Numbered from the stretch's first letter, positions 1 through 9,491 are shown. The stretch is 64,000 nt of DNA from Buttiauxella brennerae ATCC 51605 (GCF_001654925.1 NZ_LXER01000029.1:62001-126000); one strand, 5' to 3'. The notes: generated by a model not told the origin, from the letters alone. Translations and numbers: made by a program.

Positions 1-144
1 TTGGTTAAGATTACTTGTGGAGACTATTAACTTTTTCGCCCAAAAAGTCGTTAAATATCACGTTATTAATAAAATTGTCAGAATGAGTAACTAGTTTAGG
101 CACAACTTGTTAAAAAAAACTCTGAATGTCAAAACAACAAAAAA

Positions 145-153
145 TGCTATCAT
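145..153 (+). promoter_or_regulatory. candidate extended -10 element for rob
   Basis: A TG-N-TATCAT extended -10 sequence lies 45 bases before the rob ATG in an AT-rich leader. No good -35 hexamer sits 17 bases upstream, which is tolerable for an extended -10 promoter. This is inferred from sequence only. Confidence 0.3.
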
Positions 154-197
154 CGCCCACATTAACGGCACTCACCGTGTCAGGATGAGGATATTAT

Positions 198-1067
198 ATG
201 GATCAGGCAGGGATCATTCGCGATCTATTAACCTGGCTAGAAAGTCATTTGGATCAACCTCTGTCACTCGATAATGTGGCGGCGAAAGCAGGTTATTCCA
301 AGTGGCATCTACAACGGATGTTTAAAGAGGTGACGGGGCATGCCATTGGCGCATACATTCGTGCACGCCGTTTATCAAAATCTGCTGTGGCACTGCGTTT
401 AACTGCAAGGCCAATTCTTGATATTGCGCTGCAATATCGTTTTGATTCGCAACAGACATTTACCCGCGCATTCAAAAAACAGTTTGCTCAAACACCCGCA
501 CTGTATCGCCGTTCTCCTGACTGGAGCGCATTCGGTATGCGTCCGCCGCTGCGTTTAGATGAGTTTACTCTTCCGCAGGCACAGTTTGTCACGTTGCCAG
601 AAACTCATCTGGTGGGTGTGACACAAAGTTACAGCTGTACGCTTGAGCAAATTTCTGACTTCCGTAATGAAATGCGTATCCAGTTCTGGACGCAGTTCCT
701 CGGGAACTCGCCTACGCTACCGCGTGTGTTGTACGGGTTACATGAGCCACGCCCAAGTATAGAGAAAGACGACGAGCAAGAAGTCTTCTATACCACGGCA
801 CTGACGCCAGAAATGGCGAATGGATTCTTGCCGGACTCTCATCCGGTCAGGCTGGAAGGTGGTGATTACGTTCAGTTCGACTACGAAGGCCCAGGCACTG
901 GTCTGCAGGAATTTATCCTGACCATTTACGGCACTTGCATGCCGTCGCTGAACCTGACTCGCCGCAAAGGCCAGGATATTGAACGCTTCTTCCCGCAAGA
1001 AGAAGCGCGTGTTCAGGACCGACCAATGCAGATCAGATGTGAATATCTGATTCCGGTACGTCGTTAA
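198..1067 (+). CDS. rob: Rob, AraC/XylS-family transcriptional regulator
   Basis: The 289-residue product has the exact length of E. coli Rob and is near-identical through the DNA-binding part. An AraC-type double helix-turn-helix lies in residues 8-105 (for example KWHLQRMFKEVTGHAIG), and the rest is the GyrI-like C-terminal ligand/sequestration domain that sets Rob apart from MarA and SoxS. Rob activates mar/sox/rob regulon genes such as efflux and stress functions at marboxes. The ATG at 198 follows a GAGGA ribosome binding site at 187-191. It faces gpmB convergently across an ERIC element, as in E. coli. Identity is secure; the effector is not visible from sequence. Confidence 0.97.
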   Translation: MDQAGIIRDLLTWLESHLDQPLSLDNVAAKAGYSKWHLQRMFKEVTGHAIGAYIRARRLSKSAVALRLTARPILDIALQYRFDSQQTFTRAFKKQFAQTPALYRRSPDWSAFGMRPPLRLDEFTLPQAQFVTLPETHLVGVTQSYSCTLEQISDFRNEMRIQFWTQFLGNSPTLPRVLYGLHEPRPSIEKDDEQEVFYTTALTPEMANGFLPDSHPVRLEGGDYVQFDYEGPGTGLQEFILTIYGTCMPSLNLTRRKGQDIERFFPQEEARVQDRPMQIRCEYLIPVRR

Positions 1068-1078
1068 CGCTCTATACA

Positions 1079-1203
1079 ATACCCTTCAGCATTCGAGTTG
1101 TAGCCAGGCGGCAAGGGAACTTATCCCCAGGAGCTTACTTGAGTAAGTGACTGGGGTAAGTGAGTGCAGCCAACACCCCTACAGCTTGAAGGATGAAGGG
1201 TAT
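1079..1203. repeat. full-length ERIC element
   Basis: About 125 bp with the ERIC hallmark core (CCCCAGGAGCTTACTTGAGT followed by AAGTGACTGGGGTAAG) and the usual outer ends (ATACCC...GGGTAT). It fills the space between the convergent rob and gpmB genes. ERIC elements are non-coding palindromic repeats of enterobacterial intergenic DNA. Confidence 0.93.
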
Positions 1204-1213
1204 ACGTCGTTAA

Positions 1214-1861
1214 CTAACGCTGAAGTTCATCCAACGCAGGGGCGTCTAAATGTGAGATATCCCCTGCCGTTTCAACCACCCAGCCTGGGGCCAACCACGG
1301 GCTTTGCTGGTGATCAACACGGGAAATCGAACAGTTTCTTAAACGTAAGCGACGTTCAGCCCAGGCCGGTAATCCCAGAATCGTACTCACCAGGCAGCCT
1401 AACGCCATACCGTGGCTCACCAGCAACGGGCGACTACCCGCAGGCAAATCCAGGCAAGCATTTAAAGCCGCGTGCATCCGCTCGCTCATCTCTGACATGC
1501 TTTCGCCTTCCGGGATGCGGCCATCGGCTGTGCCGTTCACCAGTTGACGACGCCAGCCCTCTTCTTCTTCGTTTAGCGTGTCCAGATTGCGGCGCTCTAA
1601 CACCCCCATATCCAGCTCACGTAAACGCGCATCCAGCGTAATATCCACACCACATGCCTGCGCGATGATTTCGGCGGTACGACGCGTACGCCCTAAATCA
1701 CTGGCAATAACATGCGTGATGCCTAACGTTTTGACACGCTCAGCCACCTGCTCGGCCTGACGTTCTCCTTTTTCAGTCAGCGCACTGTCTGACTGGCCCT
1801 GAATGCGGCGCTGCGCATTCCACTGCGTTTCGCCGTGGCGAACAAGGTATACCTGTAACAT
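1214..1861 (-). CDS. gpmB: GpmB, histidine phosphatase superfamily protein
   Basis: The 215-residue protein matches E. coli GpmB (YtjC) in length and sequence. The RHGE phosphohistidine motif is at residues 8-11 and a second catalytic histidine lies in [10 protein letters not shown] near residue 150. It belongs to the histidine phosphatase (phosphoglycerate mutase-like) superfamily. Despite its name, enterobacterial GpmB is generally regarded as a phosphatase of uncertain substrate rather than a true glycolytic mutase. The gene is divergent from yjjX (51 bp between starts) and convergent with rob. Confidence 0.95.
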   Translation of the reverse strand: MLQVYLVRHGETQWNAQRRIQGQSDSALTEKGERQAEQVAERVKTLGITHVIASDLGRTRRTAEIIAQACGVDITLDARLRELDMGVLERRNLDTLNEEEEGWRRQLVNGTADGRIPEGESMSEMSERMHAALNACLDLPAGSRPLLVSHGMALGCLVSTILGLPAWAERRLRLRNCSISRVDHQQSPWLAPGWVVETAGDISHLDAPALDELQR

Positions 1862-1912
1862 GCGTTTTTTCCGTTATACTGCGGCAACAATTTCTTGAGA
1901 GTTTCACTGATT

Positions 1913-2428
1913 ATGTACCATGTCGTCTGCGCTACAACTAATCCAGCCAAAATTCAGGCAATTCACCAGGCATTCGACGATATCTATGGTGAGGGATGCT
2001 GCCATATTGAACCCGTCGCCGTCGATAGTGGTGTGCCTGAACAGCCATTTGGAAACCATGAAACGCGAACTGGCGCACGATGCAGAATCATGAATGCCCG
2101 CCAGGTTCGTCCGGAAGCTGATTTTTGGGTTGCAGTTGAAGCAGGAATTGATGATGACAGTACTTTTAGCTGGGTTGTGATTGAGAACCAAAATAACCGT
2201 GGTGAAGCCCGCTCAGCCACGCTGCCGCTTCCTGCAATCATTCTTGAAAAAGTACGCTCTGGAGAGGCTTTAGGGCCAGTGATGTCGGACTATACCGGGA
2301 TCGATAAAATTGGGCGTAAAGAGGGGGCCATTGGGGTATTTACCGCCGGGAAGCTTACTCGTAGTAGTGTCTACCACCAGGCGGTGATTCTGGCGCTAAG
2401 CCCTTTCCATAACGAAGTTTATCGTTAA
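1913..2428 (+). CDS. yjjX: YjjX, inosine/xanthosine triphosphatase
   Basis: The ATG at 1913 gives a 171-residue protein beginning [13 protein letters not shown], collinear with the 170-residue E. coli YjjX; an in-frame upstream codon at 1895 would add six residues absent from the family. The ATTNPAK loop and [10 protein letters not shown] segment are typical of this NTPase fold. The family hydrolyses ITP and XTP, cleaning non-canonical purines from the nucleotide pool. The stop codon overlaps the trpR stop by 3 bases in convergent orientation, the same arrangement as in E. coli. Confidence 0.93.
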   Translation: MYHVVCATTNPAKIQAIHQAFDDIYGEGCCHIEPVAVDSGVPEQPFGNHETRTGARCRIMNARQVRPEADFWVAVEAGIDDDSTFSWVVIENQNNRGEARSATLPLPAIILEKVRSGEALGPVMSDYTGIDKIGRKEGAIGVFTAGKLTRSSVYHQAVILALSPFHNEVYR

Positions 2429-2754
2429 TTTTTACCGCTTAATAATTCCTGCTCCAGCCATGCACGCAACGCTGGCGGAGCAGATTTCAGGCTATTTGAA
2501 CCACGCGTAATCGTCGCAATCCCCGCACCCAGTTCATTTTTAAGCTCGCGCTGGCTCATTTCGCCACGCAATAACTCTTCCACAATCCTGACTCGCGTCC
2601 CGAGAGCTGTGCGTTCGTCTGGTGTCAGTAATAACATCAGCAACGGCATATGTAGCTGCTTATCGAACGATTGCTGTAGCAACTCCACAAAGCGGAGCCA
2701 TTCTTGGTTACTTTGCTCAGCATGTTCTGCCGAGTATTGAGAGTGCTGAGTCAT
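2425..2754 (-). CDS. trpR: TrpR, tryptophan-responsive repressor
   Basis: The 109-residue product aligns with the 108-residue E. coli Trp repressor. The helix-turn-helix ([20 protein letters not shown]) is intact, as is the [14 protein letters not shown] segment of the tryptophan-binding core. As an all-helical homodimer it binds trp operators when loaded with tryptophan and represses trp biosynthesis and its own gene. A near-consensus operator lies just upstream at 2773-2790, supporting autoregulation. It is the downstream neighbour of slt on the same strand. Confidence 0.96.
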   Translation of the reverse strand: MTQHSQYSAEHAEQSNQEWLRFVELLQQSFDKQLHMPLLMLLLTPDERTALGTRVRIVEELLRGEMSQRELKNELGAGIATITRGSNSLKSAPPALRAWLEQELLSGKN

Positions 2755-2772
2755 GTTATGCCACCCTACATC

Positions 2773-2790
2773 ATACTAATTGACTAGTAC
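2773..2790 (-). promoter_or_regulatory. Trp operator upstream of trpR
   Basis: The 18-bp sequence ATACTAATTGACTAGTAC closely matches the palindromic operator GTACTAGTTAACTAGTAC. It lies 18 bp before the trpR ATG, where the autoregulatory operator sits in E. coli, next to a TATGCT -10-like sequence on the minus strand. Confidence 0.85.
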
Positions 2791-2816
2791 GATAGCATAA
2801 CATGGACACCCCAAAA

Positions 2817-4751
2817 TCAATAACGGCGTTGCCACTCAGTATCTGTCAGCAACGGTGCGGATTTACCCATGAAATACTGGTAATACGCATCATAAGCCAG
2901 CACGTTTTTCACATATCCACGCGTTTCTGAGAAGGGAATACTCTCGACAAATGCCACCGCATCTATCCGCCCGGCACTGTTGCCAAGCCAGGTTCTGACT
3001 CGGCCAGGCCCTGCGTTATAGGCGGCTGATGAGAAGATCCTGTTGTTCTCAAATTGCTGATAGACCGACTGCAAATACGTGGTGCCAATATTGATATTGG
3101 TTTCCGGGTCGAGTAGCTGAGAGGGGCTGCTGTAACCTGGAATGTTGAACACTTTGACAGTATGTGCAGCCGTCGCTGGCATCACCTGCATCAGGCCGCT
3201 GGCGCCAACAGGTGAGCGCACTTTCGGGTTCCAGGCACTTTCCTGGCGCGCAATCGCCATGGCATAACTTTGCGAGATATCTTTCCCGCTGACATAGCGA
3301 GAGAATGTCTCTTTGTAAGCCAGCGGGAAACGTTCTTCCAGATGATCCCAAAGTTTTCCAGCGATCGTAGCCTGCACGCTAAGATCCCACCAGTTTTGAT
3401 CAAACGCGTAACGCGCTAACCCTTCCTGCTCAGGCTTGCTGCGGCTGGTGATTAAATTCGCCCATTCGCTGCGCGCAGTGTTATCCATGTTCCAGTACAT
3501 CAGCTCGCGAACACGTGCCATTTCTGGCCCTTGCACCAGCGCCGGATTTACCGCCACCGCTTTATCGACACGCAACGGGTAGTCTTCCCCTAAACGCTGG
3601 GCCGCCACCATTGGGTAAAACCCGCGTTGCTGCATCAAAGCATGCAGGATCTCTTTTGCTTCCGCATCACGGCCACGTTCCAGTAACAGGTCAGCCTGCC
3701 AGTAACGCCATTCATCTTTCTCTTTGGCTTCCATCGGCAAACGCGCAAGCCAGGTATTCAGGCCAGTGCGATCGCCCGTTCCCAACGCCATGCGCACACG
3801 GCGCTCAACTAAGCTGGTTGATTCCGAACGCATAATGGCGTCATCACGCCACGCAGCCTGTTCAGCGGTGACATCGTTACCCATCAAGCGCCAGGCGACG
3901 GTATCTCTGAGTTCCTGCGCCTGCGAATCGTTGAGTTGCTGCGCTTGCACAAGTGAAGGGATCATCATGCGCGCGTTTTCTACGTCATCCCGCGCCACAC
4001 GCGTAAACGCCACGGCGGCAGCCTGGCGCGTAAAGTCTGTTGCGCCAACCGTTTGGGCAAACGTCAGCACCGAATTTGGATTGTTTTGCAGGGTGATTAA
4101 CGCGCTGGAAATAGTCTGATATTCCGCAGGCATCTGGCTGGCAAGATTGGTCACCAGAGAAGTGTTGCCCTCTTTCATCGCCAGGCGAATACGCTCCAGA
4201 TAAGCTAGCGGATCTTGAGTCCCTGAGGTGCGCCACGCCGAGAATAAACGGTCACAGCTCGACGGCAAATTTTTCCCGGTCAGCCATAATTCTTTGGCTC
4301 CCGCCCATGCGGCATCCGTCTGGCCGGTGTTCCATTTCGCGTAGTAGTAATTACATTTGGACTCGATGGTGCCCGGCTGTTCAGGGCTAAACGCCAACAG
4401 CCCGCGCCAGTCTTCGCGGCGAGCCAGTTCATTCACAAAGCGTGACTTCAGTGAACGGGCCGGAGGGAGTGTCGGGTTTGCTTCAACAAAACGGCTGACG
4501 ACGAGCGTTGGCTCATTCATTAGGTCGTCTGTTATCTGACGATATTCAAGATAGGGATAAAGCGGGTAATCCTGCAACGTGGGCATTATTTGCTGCACCA
4601 CATCCATTTGCTTGCTATCCCACGCTTGTTTGATTTGTGCGTATCGGCTGCGTTGCTCGTCGAGCGAATCCGCACGAACTGCATGAGTTATTGCCGCAAG
4701 GCCAACAATTGCCACCAGCAATTGCCCCACGGCTTGTTTGGCTTTCCCCAC
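2817..4751 (-). CDS. slt: Slt70, soluble lytic murein transglycosylase
   Basis: The 644-residue precursor (E. coli 645) has a Sec signal peptide ending in AVRA at about residue 27, a long alpha-solenoid U/L domain, and a C-terminal lysozyme-like domain. The catalytic glutamate is in AIARQESAWNPKV near residue 504, followed by GASGLMQVMP and AYNAGPGRV motifs. It cleaves the MurNAc-GlcNAc bond in the periplasm, leaving 1,6-anhydro ends. The start is a GTG at 4751 with AGGAG five bases upstream; a TTG one codon earlier would sit too close to the ribosome binding site. It is divergent from ettA. Confidence 0.96.
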   Translation of the reverse strand: MGKAKQAVGQLLVAIVGLAAITHAVRADSLDEQRSRYAQIKQAWDSKQMDVVQQIMPTLQDYPLYPYLEYRQITDDLMNEPTLVVSRFVEANPTLPPARSLKSRFVNELARREDWRGLLAFSPEQPGTIESKCNYYYAKWNTGQTDAAWAGAKELWLTGKNLPSSCDRLFSAWRTSGTQDPLAYLERIRLAMKEGNTSLVTNLASQMPAEYQTISSALITLQNNPNSVLTFAQTVGATDFTRQAAAVAFTRVARDDVENARMMIPSLVQAQQLNDSQAQELRDTVAWRLMGNDVTAEQAAWRDDAIMRSESTSLVERRVRMALGTGDRTGLNTWLARLPMEAKEKDEWRYWQADLLLERGRDAEAKEILHALMQQRGFYPMVAAQRLGEDYPLRVDKAVAVNPALVQGPEMARVRELMYWNMDNTARSEWANLITSRSKPEQEGLARYAFDQNWWDLSVQATIAGKLWDHLEERFPLAYKETFSRYVSGKDISQSYAMAIARQESAWNPKVRSPVGASGLMQVMPATAAHTVKVFNIPGYSSPSQLLDPETNINIGTTYLQSVYQQFENNRIFSSAAYNAGPGRVRTWLGNSAGRIDAVAFVESIPFSETRGYVKNVLAYDAYYQYFMGKSAPLLTDTEWQRRY

Positions 4752-4876
4752 AAGTTCTCCTCACATTTTCACAGGCAGCATCATGCCGCCATTAATTACT
4801 TCATGCTAACTCTCGCACCGTGGTTTCGCCACGTCAGAGGGCGTTATTTTGTCTATAAAAGTGTTAAGCCTGTTTC

Positions 4877-4912
4877 GGGTAACACATCCCACTTCCCCTG
4901 CTGGGATTACCC
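4877..4912. other. hairpin in the slt-ettA intergenic region
   Basis: An outer stem GGGTAA/TTACCC and an inner stem TCCCA/TGGGA enclose a 10-base loop, with a 4-base bulge on one side. It lies between the divergent slt and ettA genes. No U-tract follows, so it is not an obvious terminator; its role is unknown. Confidence 0.4.
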
Positions 4913-4982
4913 GCTGAAAAGGGCTACACTTCGCCTTTGATACGAACCATCTTAAATCACGAAAAAGAGGCGAAGTCGCACT

Positions 4983-6650
4983 GTGGCTCAATTCGTTTAT
5001 ACCATGCATCGTGTCGGCAAAGTTGTTCCGCCGAAACGTCATATTTTGAAAAATATCTCGCTCAGTTTCTTCCCTGGCGCCAAGATTGGCGTACTGGGTC
5101 TGAACGGTTCCGGTAAATCCACGCTGCTGCGCATTATGGCCGGCATTGATACCGACATTGAAGGCGAAGCTCGTCCACAACCTGGACTGAAAATCGGCTA
5201 TCTGCCGCAAGAACCGCAACTCAACCTCGAACACACCGTCCGTGAATCGGTTGAAGAAGCCGTTGCTGAAGTGGTTAATGCCCTGAAAGGCCTCGACGAA
5301 GTGTATGCCAAATATGCTGAGCCAGATGCCGATTTCGACAAACTGGCTGCCCAACAGGGTAAGTTCGAAGAAATCATTCAGGCACACGACGGTCACAACC
5401 TGAACGTTCAACTGGAGCGTGCTGCTGATGCACTGCGCCTGCCAGATTGGGACGCAAAAATTGATAAACTGTCTGGTGGTGAGCGCCGCCGTGTGGCACT
5501 TTGCCGCCTGCTGCTCGAAAAGCCAGACATGCTGCTGCTCGACGAACCAACGAACCACCTGGATGCTGAATCCGTGGCGTGGCTCGAGCGTTTCCTGCAC
5601 GACTTCGAAGGCACCGTTGTGGCGATTACCCACGACCGTTACTTCCTCGATAACGTTGCAGGCTGGATTCTGGAACTTGACCGCGGCGAAGGCATTCCGT
5701 GGGAAGGTAACTACTCCTCCTGGCTTGAGCAGAAAGACGAACGTCTGGCTCAGGAAGCCTCTTCGGAAGCGGCTCGCCGTAAATCCATCGAGAAGGAACT
5801 GGAGTGGGTGCGTCAGGGTGCAAAAGGCCGCCAGTCTAAAGGCAAGGCACGTCTGGCTCGCTTTGAAGAACTTAACAGCACTGAATACCAGAAACGTAAT
5901 GAAACCAACGAACTGTTTATTCCACCAGGCGCACGTCTGGGCGATAAAGTCGTTGAGGTTACCAACCTGCGTAAATCCTACGGCGACCGCCTGCTGATTG
6001 AAGACCTGACATTCGCCGTACCGAAAGGCGCGATTGTCGGGATCATCGGCCCGAACGGCGCGGGTAAATCTACCCTGTTCCGTATGATGTCAGGCCAGGA
6101 ACAGCCAGACAGCGGCACCATTGAACTGGGTGAAACCGTCAAACTGGCGTCTGTCGATCAGTTCCGTGACGCGATGGACAACAGCAAAACCGTGTGGGAA
6201 GAAGTTTCCGGCGGGCAGGACATCATGCGTGTCGGTAATACCGAGATGCCAAGCCGTGCGTACGTTGGCCGCTTTAACTTTAAAGGCGTTGACCAGGGTA
6301 AACGTGTTGGTGAGCTGTCCGGTGGTGAACGTGGTCGTCTGCACCTTGCGAAACTGCTGCAGGTTGGCGGCAACGTACTGCTGCTCGATGAACCAACAAA
6401 CGACCTGGATATCGAAACTCTGCGCGCGTTAGAAAACGCCCTGTTGGAATTCCCAGGCTGTGCAATGGTTATCTCGCACGACCGTTGGTTCCTTGACCGT
6501 ATCGCCACGCACATTCTGGATTACCAGGATGAAGGCAGAGTGGAGTTCTTTGAAGGGAACTTTACTGAGTACGAAGAGTACAAGAAACGCACTCTGGGTG
6601 CGGATGCGCTGGAACCTAAGCGTATTAAGTACAAGCGTGTAAGTAAGTAG
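4983..6650 (+). CDS. ettA: EttA, energy-sensing translational throttle ABC-F ATPase
   Basis: The 555-residue ABC-F protein is almost identical to E. coli EttA (YjjK). Two ATPase domains are visible: Walker A GLNGSGKST and IGPNGAGKST, signatures LSGGERRRV and LSGGERGRL, Walker B LLLDEPTNHLD and LLLDEPTNDLD. Between them lie the arm and P-site-tRNA interaction linker. No membrane domain is present. The family binds the ribosomal E site and gates the first elongation step according to ADP/ATP ratio. The start is GTG at 4983, which gives the conserved N terminus MAQFVYTMHRVGK. A terminal-hairpin repeat follows the gene. Confidence 0.97.
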   Translation: MAQFVYTMHRVGKVVPPKRHILKNISLSFFPGAKIGVLGLNGSGKSTLLRIMAGIDTDIEGEARPQPGLKIGYLPQEPQLNLEHTVRESVEEAVAEVVNALKGLDEVYAKYAEPDADFDKLAAQQGKFEEIIQAHDGHNLNVQLERAADALRLPDWDAKIDKLSGGERRRVALCRLLLEKPDMLLLDEPTNHLDAESVAWLERFLHDFEGTVVAITHDRYFLDNVAGWILELDRGEGIPWEGNYSSWLEQKDERLAQEASSEAARRKSIEKELEWVRQGAKGRQSKGKARLARFEELNSTEYQKRNETNELFIPPGARLGDKVVEVTNLRKSYGDRLLIEDLTFAVPKGAIVGIIGPNGAGKSTLFRMMSGQEQPDSGTIELGETVKLASVDQFRDAMDNSKTVWEEVSGGQDIMRVGNTEMPSRAYVGRFNFKGVDQGKRVGELSGGERGRLHLAKLLQVGGNVLLLDEPTNDLDIETLRALENALLEFPGCAMVISHDRWFLDRIATHILDYQDEGRVEFFEGNFTEYEEYKKRTLGADALEPKRIKYKRVSK

Positions 6651-6660
6651 TTGTTGTAAC

Positions 6661-6780
6661 ACCCTCACCCTAACCCTCTCCCCCAGGAGAGGGAATTATC
6701 CGGTTTTCTCCCTCTTTCCAGGAGAAGGTAATTAGCGGTTTTCTCCCTCTCCTAAGAGGGAAAGGGCCGGGGTGAGGGTT
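6661..6780. repeat. dispersed terminal-hairpin repeat, copy A
   Basis: About 120 bp bounded by inverted CCCTCACCC and GGGTGAGGG. The left hairpin is built on CCCTCTCCCCCAGGAGAGGG and the right hairpin on CCCTCTCCTAAGAGGG; the middle differs from the other copies at 53587-53693 and 63847-63962. It sits between the convergent ettA and nadR genes. It has the look of a REP- or MITE-like non-autonomous element; its family name is not known to me. Confidence 0.85.
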
Positions 6781-6786
6781 ATTTTT

Positions 6787-8019
6787 CTACTCGCGTTCGC
6801 CAATCAAACCTTTCACCAAATCAACACAGCGTAAAAAGCGAGAATCGTAGTCAGGCTCTTCTACATGAACGTAGCTGATGTTGTTCTCGTCGAGCATCGA
6901 AACCAAAAGATTCTGGAAAGATTTACGATCGGTATCGCTGCCCAGGCTGCGCAAACCATCAGCCACCCACGGCGTGTTGTTTTCCAGCAAAATCACTAGA
7001 TCAAAGCGGTACTCATCAATCAGCGCCTGCACAAATGGGTGCTCACGCCCTTCGTATTTTTTGCAGAATGCCTGCGTAGTGACAAAATCGGTGTCGATAA
7101 ACGCAACTTTGTTAGCATATTTAACTGCAAAATCAACGTACTGTGCGTGGCCAATGGCGATTTTATCGTAGTCAGAATATTGCAACGCCATCTCATCACC
7201 ACCGAGGTGTGAAAAGACGTAATCACGCCCGTATTCCCAGGCGCTGGTCGTGTTGAAGATATTGGCGAGCTTATTCACCATCCACGACTTACCGCTCGAC
7301 TCGCCGCCCAGAATAGCCACGGCGCGCACAAAGAACGGTTTAACTTCGGTAGGAATGTATTCCCAATAGCGGAATGGGTTTTCGCGAATCTGCCCACCGC
7401 TGATATTCATGAATGTGCGTTTCGGGTCGATAAGCACCGTTTCAATACCGAGCTGTTCGATAAAGCGCGGCGCATCGCTCTCTTCCGAGGTATAGATGCA
7501 ATCGGGGTTAATCCCTTTGCTCTCCATGAACGCTTTAATGCCACGGCTCCACACATCCCAACCGTGCGGATACGGCTCCATTCCCTCTTCGTTAAAAGAG
7601 TGAATACGGATATTTTTTTGATACTTGAAGGTCTGGAGTAACCAGCGCAGGCGGTCGCCCGTGGTCGGTTGCTGCGACATGGCGCTATCTTCAAACAGCA
7701 GGCGGTCGCGAGTTTCGTCATAACCCATGATGATATGCAGTTCATCAACCTGGCTTGCTGCGCGTTGAATCAAATAGATATGGCCGGTATGCAGCGGATA
7801 AAACTTCCCGAAGACAACACCCACTTTTTTCTCACGCCGGGGAAATTCCAGGCCGAGAAAACGATGTAATGCTTCCAGTTTCTGCGCACTTGGACTTTTG
7901 ATTTTTGCGTTCAGTAACTGGCTAAGATAACCTTTGGTCATGCCGCAGGATTCTGCAACTTGCTGTAGCGTAACGTTCTGCTGACGAATAGCAGTCTTCA
8001 GGTACTCAAAAGACGACAT
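6787..8019 (-). CDS. nadR: NadR, trifunctional NAD regulator / NMN adenylyltransferase / ribosylnicotinamide kinase
   Basis: The product is 410 residues long, as in E. coli. A Cro-type HTH occupies about residues 5-58, a nucleotidyltransferase domain begins with VVFGKFYPLHTGH near residue 68, and a P-loop kinase domain begins with ILGGESSGKS near residue 236. NadR represses NAD biosynthesis genes, makes NAD from NMN and phosphorylates nicotinamide riboside. The residues after the P-loop are WMVNKL where E. coli has TLVNKL; this position varies in the family, so activity is probably kept. The gene lies downstream of serB and radA on the same strand. Confidence 0.96.
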   Translation of the reverse strand: MSSFEYLKTAIRQQNVTLQQVAESCGMTKGYLSQLLNAKIKSPSAQKLEALHRFLGLEFPRREKKVGVVFGKFYPLHTGHIYLIQRAASQVDELHIIMGYDETRDRLLFEDSAMSQQPTTGDRLRWLLQTFKYQKNIRIHSFNEEGMEPYPHGWDVWSRGIKAFMESKGINPDCIYTSEESDAPRFIEQLGIETVLIDPKRTFMNISGGQIRENPFRYWEYIPTEVKPFFVRAVAILGGESSGKSWMVNKLANIFNTTSAWEYGRDYVFSHLGGDEMALQYSDYDKIAIGHAQYVDFAVKYANKVAFIDTDFVTTQAFCKKYEGREHPFVQALIDEYRFDLVILLENNTPWVADGLRSLGSDTDRKSFQNLLVSMLDENNISYVHVEEPDYDSRFLRCVDLVKGLIGERE

Positions 8020-8046
8020 GTTGCCTGCTCCTGCAAAATGGGAAAT

Positions 8047-8105
8047 ATACCCTAATTCATTCGAGTTGCAGCCAACACTGCTGCAACCTGAATTATGACG
8101 AGTAT
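8047..8105. repeat. internally deleted ERIC element
   Basis: A 59-bp sequence keeps both ERIC ends (ATACCCTAATTCATTCGAGT and GACGAGTAT) with GCAGCCAAC inside but lacks the CCCCAGGAGCTTAC...GTGACTGGGG core. It lies between radA and nadR. Confidence 0.75.
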
Positions 8106-8108
8106 CAA

Positions 8109-9491
8109 TTATAAGTCGTCAAATACCGACAGCGCATCAGCGAGTTTTTTGACGCCGAAGACCTGCATTCCTTCCGGTAGTTTTTTCGGTACGTTAGCCT
8201 GCGGCACAATCGCCCGTTTAAAGCCGTGTTTTGCCGCTTCAGAAATACGTTCCTGGCCGCTTGGAACCGGACGAATTTCCCCGGCCAACCCCACCTCACC
8301 AAACACCACTAAATCTTGTGGCAAAGCGCGGTTACGCAGACTGGACACCATCGCCAACAATAAGGCCAGGTCGGCACTGGTTTCCGTGACTTTCACACCA
8401 CCGACCACGTTAACAAACACATCCTGGTCAGCCATTTGCAAACCGCCATGGCGGTGCAACACGGCCAGTAAAATGGCCAGGCGGTTTTGTTCGAGGCCAA
8501 CAGCCACACGACGTGGGTTGGACATCATGGATTGATCCACCAGCGCCTGAATCTCTACCAGTAGCGGACGCGTTCCTTCCCACACCACCATCACTGAGCT
8601 GCCGGGTGTCACTTCATCACCACGGCTCAGGAAGATAGCCGAAGGGTTACTCACTTCACGCAGCCCCTGTTCCGTCATGGCAAATACGCCCAGCTCATTC
8701 ACCGCACCAAAGCGGTTTTTATGGCTGCGCAGGGTACGGAAACGAGAGTCGGCATCACCATCAAGCATCACCGAGCAGTCAATACAGTGTTCGAGAACTT
8801 TTGGCCCGGCGAGCGACCCGTCTTTGGTGACGTGGCCAACCATGATAATCGCCACGCCACGTGTTTTGGCAAAGCGCGTCAGATAAGCGGCAGATTCACG
8901 CACCTGCGCCACGCTACCCGGCGACGATTGCACGTCAGCCATATGCATCACCTGAATGGAGTCGATAACCATCAGCTTCGGTGCTTCTTCTTCGGCAATC
9001 ATGCAGATTTGCTCGATACCGGTTTCAGACAGCATATTCAGGTTGTTCGTCGGCAAACCTAAACGGTGCGCACGCATCGCCACTTGTTGCAGCGACTCTT
9101 CACCCGTGACGTACAGCGTTTTCATTTGTTCGCTGAGTTTACACAGCGTTTGCAGCAGCAATGTTGATTTACCCGCACCTGGATTACCGCCAATCAGAAT
9201 GGCACTACCCGGCACCACACCGCCGCCCAGTACGCGGTCGAACTCTTTAAAACCGGTGGAAAAGCGCGGCAGTTCTTCGAGGCTGATATCAGAAAGTTTT
9301 TGTACTTTGCTGACGCCCGCGCTACCGGCATAACCTGACAAACGCTCGTTACGCGCAACTGTCGGAGAGGCGGCAATACGCACCTCCGTGATAGTGTTCC
9401 ATGCATGGCAGGCGCTGCATTGCCCCTGCCAGCGAGGATAATCTGCACCACATTCGTTGCAGACAAATGCACGTTTCGGCGCTTTCGCCAT
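8109..9491 (-). CDS. radA: RadA, DNA repair/branch-migration ATPase
   Basis: The 460-residue protein equals E. coli RadA in length. It has an N-terminal C4 zinc finger (Cys11, Cys14, Cys25, Cys28), a RecA-like ATPase core with Walker A GGNPGAGKST near residue 95, the RadA-specific KNRFG motif near residue 258, and a C-terminal Lon-protease-like domain. RadA processes recombination intermediates by branch migration in the cytoplasm. Its ATG overlaps the serB stop by one base (TAATG), so serB and radA are translationally coupled, as in E. coli. Confidence 0.97.
   Translation of the reverse strand: MAKAPKRAFVCNECGADYPRWQGQCSACHAWNTITEVRIAASPTVARNERLSGYAGSAGVSKVQKLSDISLEELPRFSTGFKEFDRVLGGGVVPGSAILIGGNPGAGKSTLLLQTLCKLSEQMKTLYVTGEESLQQVAMRAHRLGLPTNNLNMLSETGIEQICMIAEEEAPKLMVIDSIQVMHMADVQSSPGSVAQVRESAAYLTRFAKTRGVAIIMVGHVTKDGSLAGPKVLEHCIDCSVMLDGDADSRFRTLRSHKNRFGAVNELGVFAMTEQGLREVSNPSAIFLSRGDEVTPGSSVMVVWEGTRPLLVEIQALVDQSMMSNPRRVAVGLEQNRLAILLAVLHRHGGLQMADQDVFVNVVGGVKVTETSADLALLLAMVSSLRNRALPQDLVVFGEVGLAGEIRPVPSGQERISEAAKHGFKRAIVPQANVPKKLPEGMQVFGVKKLADALSVFDDL

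Noticed and set aside
1147-1641. 164-codon plus-strand frame across the ERIC element into gpmB antisense
   Set aside because: It begins inside an ERIC repeat and then runs opposite the strongly conserved gpmB; no ribosome binding site or homology.
4806-5633. 275-codon minus-strand frame opposite ettA
   Set aside because: It is antisense to a near-invariant housekeeping gene and reflects its codon bias.
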